Below, one piece after another: positions 1 through 9,639 of a DNA stretch of 64,000 bases (within the stretch, counting starts at the first letter, position 1; every line of letters begins with the position of its first letter). Source of the stretch: Dromiciops gliroides. Taxonomy: Eukaryota > Chordata > Mammalia > Microbiotheria > Microbiotheriidae. The stretch is taken from NCBI RefSeq assembly GCF_019393635.1, contig NC_057862.1, positions 417,243,669-417,307,668 of the forward strand. Reading direction: 5' to 3'. Under the pieces are notes generated by a model, which ran no database searches, was not told where the DNA came from, and saw only the letters and a program-made list of their open reading frames with translations. The position numbers and the translations under genes were made by a program.

Positions 1-559
1 GCATTTTGGCTGGAATGTAGAGTGTGTGAAGAGGAGTCTTGTGAAATAATGCTGAATGGGTGGGTTAAAGTCAGATCCTGAAGAACTTTGAATGTCAGAG
101 TAAGGAATTTGTTTTGTAATTTACAGGCAATAGAGAACCACAGAGACTATTGAGCAAGGATTAAAAAAAAATAAGAATATATTTTTCCCAAGTACATGTT
201 AAAACATTTTAAGCCTTTTTTTGAAAAGCTTTAAGTTCCAAATTCTATCCCTCCTTCGAAATTACCTTCCTTTCCTCCTCCCTGAGCAATTAGACATAGG
301 TTATATATGTGCAATCATATATTTCCATATTAGTCATCTTGTACAAGAAAACACATAGAAAAGAAAAAGAATGAAAGTGAAAAATAGCATTTTTCAGTCT
401 GTATTCAAACAATATCGGTTTTTGCTCTATAATCCCAAAGGACTAATGATGAAGGATTTTAAGACAGTTACATGTGTAGATTAGGAAAATGATTTTGGCA
501 ACTGAGTGAAGGTGGGGAAGACTGGAAGTGTGTATGTGGGGTCAGTTAAGAGACTTTCA
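1..559 (+). repeat. Ancient long dispersed repeat, split by an L1 fragment
   Basis: Positions 1-159 and 475-559 read like the internal part of a long, old, mammal-wide dispersed repeat whose wording (tendency to 'gcaatagagaacca', 'agtcagatc', 'gattttggcaactgagtg') recurs at 15770-15920 and 43600-43740. The middle is occupied by a minus-strand L1 tail. I recognise the pattern but not a family name. Confidence 0.5.
160..412 (-). mobile_element. L1 3'-end fragment, minus strand
   Basis: Read on the minus strand, the order is: a 'cttgtacaagatgactaat' block, 'attgcacatatataacctat', a purine-rich GGGAGGAGG stretch, 'aatttggaactt', then an A-rich end at about 160. This is the typical order of the marsupial L1 3' UTR, and the same blocks occur on the plus strand at 54655-55060. 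It is 5'-truncated with no coding sequence. Confidence 0.8.
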
Positions 560-707
560 GGGGCAGCTAGGTGGCACAGTGGATGAAGCACTGACCCTGG
601 ATTCAGGAAGATCTGAGTTCAAATTCAGCCTCAGACAATTGACACTTACTAGCGGTATGACCCTGGGCAAGTCACTTAACCCCCATTGCCTTGCAAAAAC
701 AAAAAAA
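560..707 (+). mobile_element. Mar-1/WSINE-type CORE-SINE
   Basis: Type description for this family: a GGGGCAGCTAGGTGG head, tRNA-like B-box, MIR-type core and A-rich tail, about 145 bp. This copy is nearly full length and belongs to the 'GGATTCAGGA ... CATTGCC' subtype. An imperfect TSD (agagactttca / agagactatttca) flanks it. Confidence 0.95.
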
Positions 708-1378
708 GAGAGACTATTTCAAAGTTTCACATGAGAAAGTGATGAGGTCCTATAGCATTGGCTGTTGTGTGGTGGAGAAAAGGTGAAGAATTGTAATCCT
801 CATTAAGTGCAATTGCCCTAGGCACACATAGGCTGCTTCAGAGCTATCTTTTCATCCCTATCACTTTGTCCTACCTTGCATTCTGATCAAAGTGGTCTCA
901 TTGTTCCCAGAACACAGCATGTTGTCCTCATTTCTAACTTGGCTCCCATTATTCTCTCCGTTTGAACAACCTTCCTGCCGCCTACTCTCCCTCCCCCCAT
1001 TGCCCCCACCCCCCACAACCAGTTATCTAAGTTCTTTCCATTCCTTCCAGGTAAAGTACTTCTTCCTTCAACTTTGCCACTTAACTGTGAGTTAACTTGG
1101 GCAAGTCACTTTCCTTCTTGAGGTTTCCAATGACCTCATGTGTAAAGTGAGGGTGTTGGAATAGATGATTTCTATATGCTCTGAACCTATAATTGCTTCA
1201 TCCCTCCTTTGATCTCCTATGAGGGAGGAAGAGGAAGGAGACTGGGAAAAAGGGAAAAGGGGAAGGGAACTCATGCCATCAGTGCATAAAGTTTGGGCCT
1301 TAGCTCTGGTCCTCATAAACCTGGGGAGAACACATACTCTGTGTGCCTCTGGAGCAATGATTTCTAATTTTTTTTTTA
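708..1378. other. Non-genic stretch with a MIR fragment
   Basis: No gene seen. 840-1085 is pyrimidine-rich single-copy sequence. 1085-1195 is a plus-strand MIR 3' part ('gggcaagtcactttcct', 'tgtaaagtgagggtg', 'tgatttctatatgctctga'). 1205-1275 is purine-rich. A T-run at 1368-1378 is the tail of the next SINE. Confidence 0.6.
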
Positions 1379-1514
1379 AGTGAGGCAATTGGGGTTAAGT
1401 GACTTGCCCAGGGTTATACAGCTAGTAAGTGTTAAGTGTCTGAGGCCAGATGGGAACTCAGGTACTCCTGACTCCAGGGCCAGTGATCTATCCACTGCGC
1501 CACCTAGCTGCCCC
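1379..1514 (-). mobile_element. CORE-SINE, minus strand
   Basis: Complete antisense copy ending in 'cacctagctgcccc'. It is flanked by a TSD of about 15 bp (atgatttctaattttt / atgatttccaattttt, one mismatch). The 'GGAGTCAGGAGTACCTGAG' version marks the GGAGTCAGG subtype. Confidence 0.95.
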
Positions 1515-1547
1515 TATGATTTCCAATTTTTTAAAAAAATCACATTC

Positions 1548-1631
1548 CTGTATGTATGTATGTATGTACGTATGCATGCACACATCCATCCATCCATCCA
1601 TCCATCCATCCATCCATCCATCTATCCATTG
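1548..1631. repeat. Compound microsatellite (TGTA)n(CATC)n
   Basis: About 7 TGTA-like units with point variants are followed directly by about 14 CATC units. It begins 30 bp past the SINE's downstream TSD. Confidence 0.95.
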
Positions 1632-1789
1632 TTAATATGAATGTATGGATCACCTGGATTTGATGGAGATGCCTTATTATCCAAAAGTATTTTTTTTTAA
1701 TGAAACCCTAGTTTAATAGGAATAAAATGTCCTTCAACTGAACTACACACTGAACCCAGGTAGCTAGCTGATAACAGTCCCTCCCTGGT

Positions 1790-2290
1790 GACTTCTTTTC
1801 TCAGGATAGTAACTCCCTATCTTATAGGGACATCTGCATTCCTCATCCTTGCCAAGCCCCCCCCCCTTTTTTTTGGAATCCTGTAATCTTATCACGATGC
1901 TTCTATATTTCCTCCATATTTGTTATAACTGAAATTGTTAAACTGCTTTTGCTTCTGGGTTGAATTTGTATCATACTATCGAAACTGATAACACTCTGTA
2001 ACCAGTGGACAAAAAATCCTTATACACCCTCAGAAAGAGGGAGTCCCCAAGCTCCCTTCTTTGGAAGGGTCTCCAGCATGATCATGTTATATTTCTTCTT
2101 GGGACAAAATAAATTGGTATTATGTTTTTTCTATCTGTCTCTTATCTGGTTTATCCTGTAGGAGACATTATGTTCTTTGAACTGGTTTTGTTCTGTGGGA
2201 GACAAGTCTCTGTTCATTATTATTAATTTTTGTAGATGTTATAAAATTAATTTCTCTGATTTGTTTATTATTTTTATAGGAGACAGGCAG
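1790..2290 (+). mobile_element. Possible solo-LTR-like remnant of an endogenous retrovirus
   Basis: Low confidence. An AATAAA signal (2108-2113, in 'acaaaataaattgg') follows a block containing 'gaaagagggagtccccaa'. Downstream comes a region that repeats 'gggagacaa/ggagacatt' wording, as LTR R-U5 parts do. No flanking TG...CA ends, primer-binding site or viral coding sequence is seen, so this may equally be unrelated AT-rich DNA. Confidence 0.3.
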
Positions 2291-2863
2291 ATAAAAACTA
2301 TATTTAATTTTCAATACCATCCATTTTCTGATGTTTGTGTGAGGGGTGGGTGGGTGGGTAGTGGTGGTGGTTAGAAATTTCCCAATGGCATCAGTGCAGT
2401 TGTGGTTGCTTGAGCTGGAGTTAGTATCTAACAACATGAAGGGTTGATGCCCCTCTCAGAAGGTGGGAAGGTTAGAAGTTTGGGGTGGAGTGGAGTAGTT
2501 TTAGTTTGTAATAGGTGAAGGGCAGATATAATTACATTATTACATTACTTGGAGACAGCCCACAATTAGCTATTGAGGGGAGAGTGGTATGCAACCTATC
2601 TTCTTACCCTGATTTAGTTGATCACATACCCCTTAGGATCATTCTTTGGCCTCCATGAGAGCTCTGGCATCCACTTAGGAGCCACTGATCTAGAGGAGTC
2701 TAGGCTTGACCTGCCAACTTCACAGTCCTATGGAGGCTTATTAATTAGTTGATCTCTGTGATTTGACCCCTTCCCAGCTTGAGAGACCATGAATACCATG
2801 AAGGTACAGATTTATTTTTGCCTTATTCTCTTCTTCCTTGTGCCATTAAGATAGTACTCCCAA
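2291..2863. other. Non-genic single-copy stretch
   Basis: Holds a short GGTG-rich run (2343-2371) and otherwise unremarkable sequence. I see no gene or recognisable repeat. Confidence 0.5.
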
Positions 2864-3030
2864 GGGGCAGCTAGGTGGCACAGTGGATAAAGCACGGGCC
2901 CTGGATTCAGGAGAACCTGAGTTCAAATCCAACCTCAGACACTCAACACATACTAGCTGTATGACCCTGGGTAAGTCACTTAACCCTCATTGCCCCGCCA
3001 AAAAACAAAAAAAGAAAAAAGAAAAAAAAA
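2864..3030 (+). mobile_element. CORE-SINE with long A-rich tail
   Basis: Full-length GGATTCAGG-subtype copy ending 'cattgccccgcc' and an A/AAAG tail of about 30 nt. The 14-bp TSD agatagtactccca is exact on both sides (2849-2862 and 3031-3044), so this is a young insertion. Confidence 0.97.
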
Positions 3031-3559
3031 AGATAGTACTCCCAGAGGTAAACATTATCCTCTCCTTGGTTCCTCTGTTAGCCCTCCTGCACCCCACTCA
3101 AAGTGAATGAGCAAGTCAGAGTTCTCAATAGGCAAAGAGTACTGGATCTAAGGATAGAGGGAGGAAAATGACAAACACTGGTACTTTCATAGTTTTATAG
3201 GAAGACCACCCTTCTCTAGTTCAGTAACTGAGCTCATGTCTCAAAAGGATTTCTTAACCATGATCCCACTAGATCTTAGGAAGAAGGCAGGGCAGATTAA
3301 CCTTATTTTTTAGGTAAGTAATTTAAAGGCCAGAGAGGGAAATGACTGACCAGAGACCCAGCAAATTAGTGGTAAAGATGGGATTAGAACTCGGGTGTCC
3401 TGATTCTCAATCTGGCATGTTACCTAGTGCCTCACTAACACATTGCCCTTCAGCAACCATGAAGAGAGAGCTCTGTTCCACTGTCCCCCTCCTCTCAAAC
3501 CCCGAGGGAGTAAAAGCAGAGATCAAAGAGAAAGACAGTTGATGCCTAAGGGCAGAATC
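3031..3559. other. Non-genic stretch with antisense MIR
   Basis: 3300-3450 matches the MIR antisense pattern (gaggccagagagggaaatgac ... gggattagaactcggg ... cctgattctcaat), diverged and lacking a TSD. The rest is single-copy. Confidence 0.55.
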
Positions 3560-3744
3560 TCTGAATTTGAGTTGGAAGCGATGTCAGAGTTCATCTAGTC
3601 CACCTCATATGTAAATAGAAGTCATCTCTATAGCATCCCCAAAGAGGGGGTCATCTAGTCTCTATTGGAAGACCTTCAGTGTCCAGGAAACCATTACTTC
3701 CCAAGACAGTCCCTATCACTTTAGGAGAGCACTATCAGGAATTT

Positions 3745-3934
3745 TCAACCTGGGATCTGTACACTTTTCATTTAAAAAATTGATAACTATTTCAATATAA
3801 CTGGATCTGTATGTAATCTTAAATATTTTATTTGATGTATTTAAAACATTATCCTGAAAAGGGGTCCAGAGGTTTCAGCAGCCTGCTAAAGGTCTCCATG
3901 ACATACACAGAAAGGGTTAAGAAGCCCTGCTCTC
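3745..3934. mobile_element. hAT-type DNA transposon remnant
   Basis: Ends resemble degenerate inverted termini: caggaattttcaacctg on the left and, on the right, the complement of cagggcttcttaaccc. Non-coding, about 190 bp, AT-rich interior. It lies within the L3/CR1 fragment. The 8-bp target duplication expected of hAT is not clear here. Confidence 0.45.
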
Positions 3935-4083
3935 GGGCAGCTAGGTGGTGCAGTGGATAGAGCACCGGCCTTGGATTCAGGAGGACCTGAGTTCAAATAT
4001 GTCCTCAGACACTTAACACTTAACTAGCTGTGTGACCCTGGGCAAGTCACTTAACCCCAATTGCCTCAAAAAAAAAAAAAAAA
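3935..4083 (+). mobile_element. CORE-SINE
   Basis: Mixed subtype (GGATTCAGG body but CAATTGCCTCA 3' end). It is inserted at the right end of the hAT-like remnant, with an imperfect TSD (aagaagccctgctctc / aagaagcccccttctc). Confidence 0.95.
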
Positions 4084-4230
4084 GAAGCCCCCTTCTCGTT
4101 ATTTGAGAGTTTTCCCACATATGGAAAGCTAAAGCTACTTCTAGACAATTTCTACCTATTAATTGCTCCTAGTTCTTCCCTCTGGGACTAAGGTGAACAA
4201 TTCTTGCCCACTTTTCACTTCGATCCTGCC

Positions 4231-4763
4231 GCTCCCACTCTTCTGTGTCTCCAAATCCTGTCTGTCCTCAAAAGCTCAGCTTCTGTCCTATCTCTTTGAT
4301 CCTGCACTGCTTCTCCTTTGAGCTCTGACAGTTCCCTTCCACATACGGTGCAACCCAAAAAGAGCTAGGAGAGACCTCAGGGGTTCTCTGCTCCAACACC
4401 TTAATTTGAAACATGTGGAAACTGAAGCTCTGAGAAGTGATACGTATGACTTGCCTGTATTATTTGTCTTGTTCTGTTGCACCAGACTGGCAGGTCTAGG
4501 TTCTGGGCTCGCTCCTTTGTCTTTCTCTCTCACTCCCTTTAACTGTGAGGCAATTGAGGTCTTCCATTAACTAGGAGTACCAAGAGCAGGGGACCTAGGT
4601 CTCCTCCTTCTCCTCTGTTCTCACTTCCCTAGCATAATTCAATTCAATCATGTACAAGGCACAGTGCTAGAGCCAGGGCTACAAAGCTAAAAACTGAAAG
4701 TCTCTGTCCCCAAGGAGTTTGCCTTCTACAAGGGGATAACAAGAGATAAGAAAATAAAGGGGG
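4231..4763. other. Non-genic stretch with MIR-like and dispersed-repeat fragments
   Basis: 4345-4470 is an antisense MIR-like piece ('caccttaatttgaaacatgtggaaactgaagctctga'). 4630-4745 fits the ancient dispersed repeat ('acaaggcacagtgctagag ... aaggagtttgccttcta'). No gene seen. Confidence 0.5.
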
Positions 4764-4906
4764 GAGGTGCAGCTAGGTGGCGAAGTGGATAGAGCACCAG
4801 CCCTGGAGTCAGCAAGACCTGAATTCAAATCCGGCCTCAGACATTTGACACTTACTAGCTGTGTGACCCCGGGCAAGTCACTTAACCCCAATTGCCTCAC
4901 TAAAAA

Positions 4907-4978
<72 letters not shown>

Positions 4979-4990
4979 AAATAAAAGAAA
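4764..4990 (+). mobile_element. CORE-SINE whose tail became a (GAAA)n microsatellite
   Basis: The SINE body runs to about 4902. Its A tail has expanded into about 18 GAAA units (4908-4981) plus degenerate units. The TSD gaaaataaaggggg / gaaattaaaggggg (4750-4763, 4991-5004; one mismatch) encloses both, which shows that the microsatellite arose from the tail. Confidence 0.95.
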
Positions 4991-5039
4991 GAAATTAAAG
5001 GGGGATTTGAAGAGGATGAAATGCTAACAACTGGAAAGA

Positions 5040-5880
5040 TGATTGAATGTACATTTATCAAGTACCTACTATGTGCCAGACACTGTACTAGGTGATGGGG
5101 ATACAAATATAAAAGTAAGTGTATGCCCTTGTGGAGCTTATATTCTCAAAGCTCCTTATATGGAAAGACAACGCATATAGGGGGATGGACATAAGGTAAG
5201 TAGTTTTGGTTTGGAGACCAGGTATTGGAGACATTGGAGACATTGTCACAGTCTTTCCAGAACCAATTATAGAACTGACTTTGTGGGGCAGCTAGGTGGC
5301 ACAGTGAATAGAGCACCAGCCCCAGAGTCAGGAGTACCTGAGTTCAAATCTAACCTCAGACACTTGACACTTATTAGCTGTGTGACCCTGGGCAAGTCAC
5401 TTAACTCCAATTTCCTCAAAAAAAAAAAAAAAAAAGAACTGACTTTGTGTTCCCAGAACAAAAGGTGAAAGTTAGAGAGGGCATGGGGATGTGAGATGAG
5501 TGGGAGGAGGATCATGGCAAGTCGCCCTTAGTAAGTGGTTGGATGGGATGTGCAGTTTGGGTTGAGGCTAGCTAGGCTGGGTTAGGTCTGTTTGTGTTGA
5601 CTCAACAATCAGGATCTCTCAATCCCAGGCTGGGAGTTCTAAAACCGAACGAATGAACTTCCCCTTGGGGAGAGAGGAGCTGGCATGGCCTCGATGGGAA
5701 GGTGTTTCAGGCATGGGGGACATTTGTGCACTTCTACACAGACTCGGGGAAGGGAGAAGGGAGAAGCAAGGAGACCAGTTTTCTCTTGATCAGTTCTTCT
5801 AAGAAAAGACAGGCTGGGGCTTTGAAAGATTCTGAGGGTTGGAAGGTCAGCGACACTTTTTTTTTTTTTTTGTCAGGGAC
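5040..5880 (+). repeat. Ancient long dispersed repeat, split by a SINE
   Basis: 5045-5160 carries the 5' signature of this repeat (catttatcaagtacctactatgtgcca ... ctgtactagg ... gggatacaaa). 5600-5760 carries a downstream block ending in 'gtttcaggcatgggggaca'. The same signature occurs at 15036, 28737, 42900, 49124 and 58985. Confidence 0.55.
5285..5434 (+). mobile_element. CORE-SINE
   Basis: Full-length copy with a 17-nt A tail, flanked by the 15-bp TSD agaactgactttgtg (5270-5284 and immediately after the tail). Confidence 0.96.
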
Positions 5881-6524
5881 ACTTTTAACCATGAAATTCA
5901 GCCTCATCTCTCTCACAGACCTCTGGGATACAACACTCCTGTTGGGCTGGAGCCAAAGGAGAGAGTGTCCCTAGGAGGAAGGGCAGAGACACTCATGGGC
6001 TTCCCAGGAGAGTCCAAATGTCAAAGACAAAAGAGAAGAGTGTTTCCTATGGCCACTGAAACCAACCTCCACCCCTCTCCCCACTAAATTATCCTTATTC
6101 TAGGCGTCCCTCATAGCTATTCCAGATAGTGCCACCAGATGGCAGTCTCTGCCCGCTCATAAGTAGGAATCAACCTCTTGTCTTTACCCCTTTGCAGACC
6201 TTAGCCTAGGGAATGACCTCTATGGGAAATTGTTGTTAGGCTGAAGTCAGAGGTCATTCCATGGCAAGCTGGGGCAAATGGTCAGGAGGTAAATGTTTGG
6301 CATTTGATGGAGGGGTTTGGAATATGGACAATGGGGGGCTTTGGCATTTTCCTTCAGAGTCTCAGTGGCTCTATTTCTATCTAGTGTTGTCCACCTCACA
6401 TATCCCCTATGGGGAAAGTGGCTTTAGGCCAATGACTCCCTGCCCCCCTGTCCCCCTGTTGTGTGGGTTGAACACTGGGTCAAGGGCACAAAGCAGTCAG
6501 AAAGTGAGACCGGATTCTCTGATC
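5881..6524. other. Non-genic single-copy stretch
   Basis: T-run at 5858-5871. 6100-6520 is G-rich single-copy DNA whose longest open frames (up to about 110 codons) have no recognisable domain. I see no exon with convincing splice context. Confidence 0.5.
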
Positions 6525-6713
6525 TCAAGGAATCGAGAAATCTCAGAATTGGATGTTCCCCCAGAACTCAGGAAATCTAACCCTCTATAGTATCCCCAAG
6601 ACTCCATCCAGCAGAAGCTGGATGACCTCCACATAAGGGAGAAGCCATCATCACCCTAGGAAGACCATTCCACATTGGGACAGTTCTAATTATTAGCATT
6701 AAAAAAAAGCCAT

Positions 6714-6888
6714 TGGCAGCTAGATGGTGCAGTGGATAGAGCACCAGCCCTGGATTCAGGAGGACCTGAGTTCAAATTCGACCTATGACACTTGACACTT
6801 ACTAGCTGTGTGACCCTGGGCAAGTCACTTAACCCTCATTGCCCTGCAAAACTCCCAAAAAACAAAAAAACAAAACAAACAAACAAAC
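6714..6888 (+). mobile_element. CORE-SINE (first of a tandem pair)
   Basis: GGATTCAGG subtype with a (CAAA)n-rich tail. Upstream target aagccat (6707-6713) recurs just after the tail. Confidence 0.95.
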
Positions 6889-6898
6889 AAGCCATCAA

Positions 6899-7048
6899 GG
6901 GGGCAGCTAGCTGGCGCAGTAGATAGAGCACCAGCCCTGGAGTCAGGAGGACCTGAGTTCAGATCCAGCCTCAGACACTTGACACTTACTAGCTGTGTGA
7001 CCTTGGGCAAGTCACTTAACCCCAATTGCCTCACCAAAAAAAAAAAAG
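6899..7048 (+). mobile_element. CORE-SINE (second of a tandem pair)
   Basis: GGAGTCAGG subtype, inserted 10 bp from the preceding copy's tail. TSD agccatcaag is exact (6889-6898, 7049-7058). The two copies share the AGCCAT target core. Confidence 0.96.
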
Positions 7049-7300
7049 AGCCATCAAGCCTAACTCTGCTTCTCTGCATTTTCTACCCACTGCTCCTCAT
7101 TCTGCTTCTGGGTCCAATCAGATTAAGTTTAAACTTTCTTTCATATGGTGGCTTTCACATATTTGAAGATATCTCCTTATGTCCCCTTTTAGTCTTTTCA
7201 TTTTTAAGCTAAACGTCCCTAGACCTTCAGATGACTTGGTGTCCAATCCTCTCAGCATCCTGGTCATTCTTCTCTGGACCTCCATACCTGGATGGATCTG

Positions 7301-7664
7301 TGATCTCCCTGACGTGGGCCCTTCCTGCAAGAGGGAAAATCAGAACCCATCCAAGCCTTCTTAAGCTGTGTAACTCTTGTCCATGGCCTCCTATAAATTC
7401 CCCACAGGATTCCACCCAGGGGGATGGGGGGCTAAAACTCTTGCCATTGCATGGTTGCCAAGAGAGCACTGTCTGCATATCAGTGGAACACATAGACCCT
7501 CCAGTAGTTGGACATGAAGTTACTTTGGCATTACCTTCCCTGATTCTGTAAAGTTTCATTGATGTCTCTTATTTTTATAGCCATTACTTCCTGATATACC
7601 TCCCTCTTCTCGCCACTGGATGCCCCCCTCCCTTTGTAACAGGAAGAACAGGTAAGCAAAATTA
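7301..7664. other. Non-genic single-copy stretch
   Basis: Both strands are open for about 105-110 codons over 7227-7559, but neither frame has recognisable domains or codon periodicity that I can see. No repeat identified. Confidence 0.45.
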
Positions 7665-7883
7665 ACCAAAACATCTCATCTCAACATACCTCATCTCATA
7701 CTAAATGCAACATTCCTCATCCATCATCCCTTATATCTCTGCTCAGAGAAGGGAAGCATGTTTCATCAACCTTTCTTTGGGCTCAGGATTAGTCATCCGA
7801 CCAGAGTTCAGCTGTCTTTCAGGGTTGTTTTTGTTTGTATCGTAATGATTTCATGTATTCTCCTGGTTCTTCCTATTTCATTC
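7665..7883 (-). mobile_element. Dispersed L1-associated fragment, minus strand
   Basis: Phrases such as aagcatgtttcatcaacctttctttgggctc resemble the reverse of a marsupial L1 3'-flank repeat, and a related fragment lies at 16098-16290. No coding sequence. Confidence 0.4.
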
Positions 7884-7909
7884 TTCACAGCATATTCTTT
7901 TTTTTTTTC

Positions 7910-8045
7910 AGGGCAATTGGGGTTAAGTGACTTGCCCAGGGTCTTACAGCCAGTAAGTGTCAAGTGTCTGAGGCCGGATTTGAACTCAGGTCCTCCTGAA
8001 TCCAGGGCCGGTCCTTTATCTACCCACTGTGCCACCAGCTGCCCC
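7910..8045 (-). mobile_element. CORE-SINE inserted at the poly(A) of the PSMD8 retrocopy
   Basis: Antisense full-length copy. Its TSD is ttcacagcatattc followed by a T-run (7884-7908 and 8046-8070). The downstream T-run is the poly(A) tract of the adjacent minus-strand retrocopy, so the SINE used that A-rich site as target. Confidence 0.95.
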
Positions 8046-8061
8046 TTCACAGCATATTCTT

Positions 8062-8738
8062 TTTTTTTTTAAATTTCATGTCATTTACTGACCCATCAGA
8101 TGGTCTCTCAGCAGACCCCCCCCCCATCCCCACTGGTTCAGACAATCACCTCCAGCTGCCTGGCATACTTGATGACTTGCTTTGCCAGCTCTGTGGAGCG
8201 GATGGTTGTGTCCTCGGGCTTCTGCTGCTGACACTTGAAGCTGTAGTAATTGCTGGGGCCCAGGACCCATCCTCTCTGAAGGGCAGAGGGGGACACAGAA
8301 AGGGATGAAGGGAGGGGCTCCCCGAGACTCAAGCTCCACCCTCCCCTGCTCCCCCACTGCCCCAGTACCTTCTTGGTGTACTCAGTCATCTTCTTTGGGG
8401 CAGTGAAGAAAAGGATCTGAGTGGCTTTTACAAACAGGATCTTTTCATAGGCCTTCTCAACGCAGCCGGCAATCTCATCCCTTATCGTGTCAATGAAGAA
8501 TGTGTAGCTCTCAGCAGGGATGTTTCCCTTGGCCAGGAACACCTTATTGTAGCTTCCTTCCATCAGGTACTGCTCCAAGGACACAGGGTGTTTGATGTAG
8601 ACGTTGGTCTGGATGTCCTTAGCAGGCAGGCGCTCCAGCTCGGTGTGGAGCTTGGCCACTCGCTTCTGGGACTGCAGGAAGAGCATATTGAAGCCCAGAA
8701 GCTGGTGCATGTAGGCTGACTCCGGGAGCTGTTCCCTC
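8062..8738 (-). pseudogene. PSMD8: PSMD8 (26S proteasome non-ATPase subunit 8, Rpn12) semi-processed retrocopy
   Basis: Rpn12 is a PCI-domain lid subunit of the 26S proteasome regulatory particle. On the minus strand, 8738-8136 encodes about the C-terminal half: [14 protein letters not shown] at the start, then [40 protein letters not shown], and the end [17 protein letters not shown] with stop TGA. Features of a dead retrocopy: homology stops abruptly upstream of 8738 with no in-frame continuation; the coding sequence 8369-8738 has no intron; four residues appear to be missing after TFFID (12-nt deletion, judged against the remembered mammalian protein); there is an AGTAAA signal near 8091 and an A-run at 8062-8071. 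One 93-nt GT-AG intron (8276-8368) is retained. It is a multiple of three without a stop, so a chimeric 190-codon frame persists. No promoter seen. Expression is unlikely but not excluded. Confidence 0.93.
8276..8368 (-). other. Retained 93-nt intron within the PSMD8 retrocopy
   Basis: Donor AAG|GTACTGGGG (8369|8368 on the minus strand). Acceptor: pyrimidine tract CCCCCTCTGCCCTTCAG|AGAGGATGG (8276|8275). Removing it joins Lys-Lys to Arg-Gly-Trp-Val exactly as expected for the protein. It adds 31 in-frame residues if unspliced. Confidence 0.9.
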
Positions 8739-9059
8739 CTAAAAATTCCATAACTTTGGTCCTCTCTGTTCCAGGTTCATACAACCAACCACTGATTTAC
8801 TCAACCAAGCTTGCTCTAGGAGGATTCTTAAGCAATAGTCCATGCTAGGACCCTGAGGGAGGGGAGGCATGATTGGCTCCTAAGTCTCCCTTCCCCACCT
8901 TCATTGGTCTACTCCTAGCCTACATCCTCCCGTGCTCGAGTCTGGTATGATCCCTCATTCTTGAAGGATCCCAATTTCCCTTTCTAAACCCTTATAGATT
9001 CCTGGGACTCTACTGTACGTCTTCCAAACTGACATTGGCTCATTAAAAACTAATGAGTA
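8739..9059. other. Non-genic single-copy stretch
   Basis: Upstream of the retrocopy's truncation point. No further PSMD8 exons and no matching target duplication for the retrocopy were found here. Confidence 0.5.
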
Positions 9060-9195
9060 GGGGCAGTTAGGTGGCGCAGAGGATAGAGAACCGGCCCTGG
9101 AGTCAGGAGTACCTGAGTTCCAGTCCGGCCTCAGACACTTGACACTTACTGGCTGTGTGACCTTGGGCAAGTCACTTAACCCCAATTGCCTCACT

Positions 9196-9233
<38 letters not shown>
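9060..9233 (+). mobile_element. CORE-SINE with (CA)n tail
   Basis: The tail after CACTAAA has become about 18 CA units (9198-9233). TSD aactaatgagtag is exact (9048-9060 and 9234-9246). Confidence 0.96.
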
Positions 9234-9235
<2 letters not shown>

Positions 9236-9246
9236 CTAATGAGTAG

Positions 9247-9639
9247 GGAGCCTGCAACTGAAGGACTTTCTCTGGGACTGGTGAGGATGGATTCCAAGTG
9301 GGAGTCAGGAAAGGGTCCTGGAAGGAGTGGCCTTTCCTCTGACATACTGGCAGTTTCTAATCTCCAAGCTTCAGGCACTATGAATTAGAAGGCCATCAGC
9401 CAGTATGGAGCTGCTCCAAGCAAAGAACCAGTGCTGTGAACTAAACTAGATTTCCTATATTTCTTTTTTGAGGAGGAAGGGGGAAAGACTTGAGGTCAAT
9501 ACCTTTTCTCCAGAATCCCTCCTTCCTTCCTTCCTTTCATCCCCTTCCCCCCTTTCCTTTAGCCTTAGTCTCCCAGAACTAAATATTCTCCCAGGACCAG
9601 ACATGTTACATCCATTTCTCAGGAATCTAGGGTTATCTT
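9247..9639. other. Non-genic single-copy stretch
   Basis: Includes a short (TTCC)n-like run at 9518-9540. No gene or recognisable older repeat. Confidence 0.5.

Larger units (their letters stand above)
3560..4230 (+). mobile_element. L3/CR1 LINE 3'-region fragment, split
   Basis: 3560-3735 follows the L3/CR1 3' UTR order (catctagtcca ... gaagaccttcagtg ... aaaccattacttccc). It resumes at about 4095-4230 (attgctcctagttcttccctctggg). Between the halves sit a hAT-like remnant and a SINE. The phrases recur at 6525-7300, 52095-53440 and 60545-62210. Confidence 0.65.
6525..7300 (+). mobile_element. L3/CR1 LINE 3'-region fragment, split by two SINEs
   Basis: 6525-6712 (caggaaatctaaccctc ... cattccacattgggacagttctaattatt) and 7060-7300 (cccactgctcctcattctgcttctggg ... 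gaagatatctccttatgtcccc ... cattcttctctggacctcc) join into one diverged L3/CR1 3' UTR. Confidence 0.7.

Noticed and set aside
8138..8710. Functional PSMD8 gene
   Set aside because: 5' truncation, joined exons, 12-nt loss in a conserved helix and a poly(A) run fit a retrocopy. The retained intron alone does not make it the parental gene.
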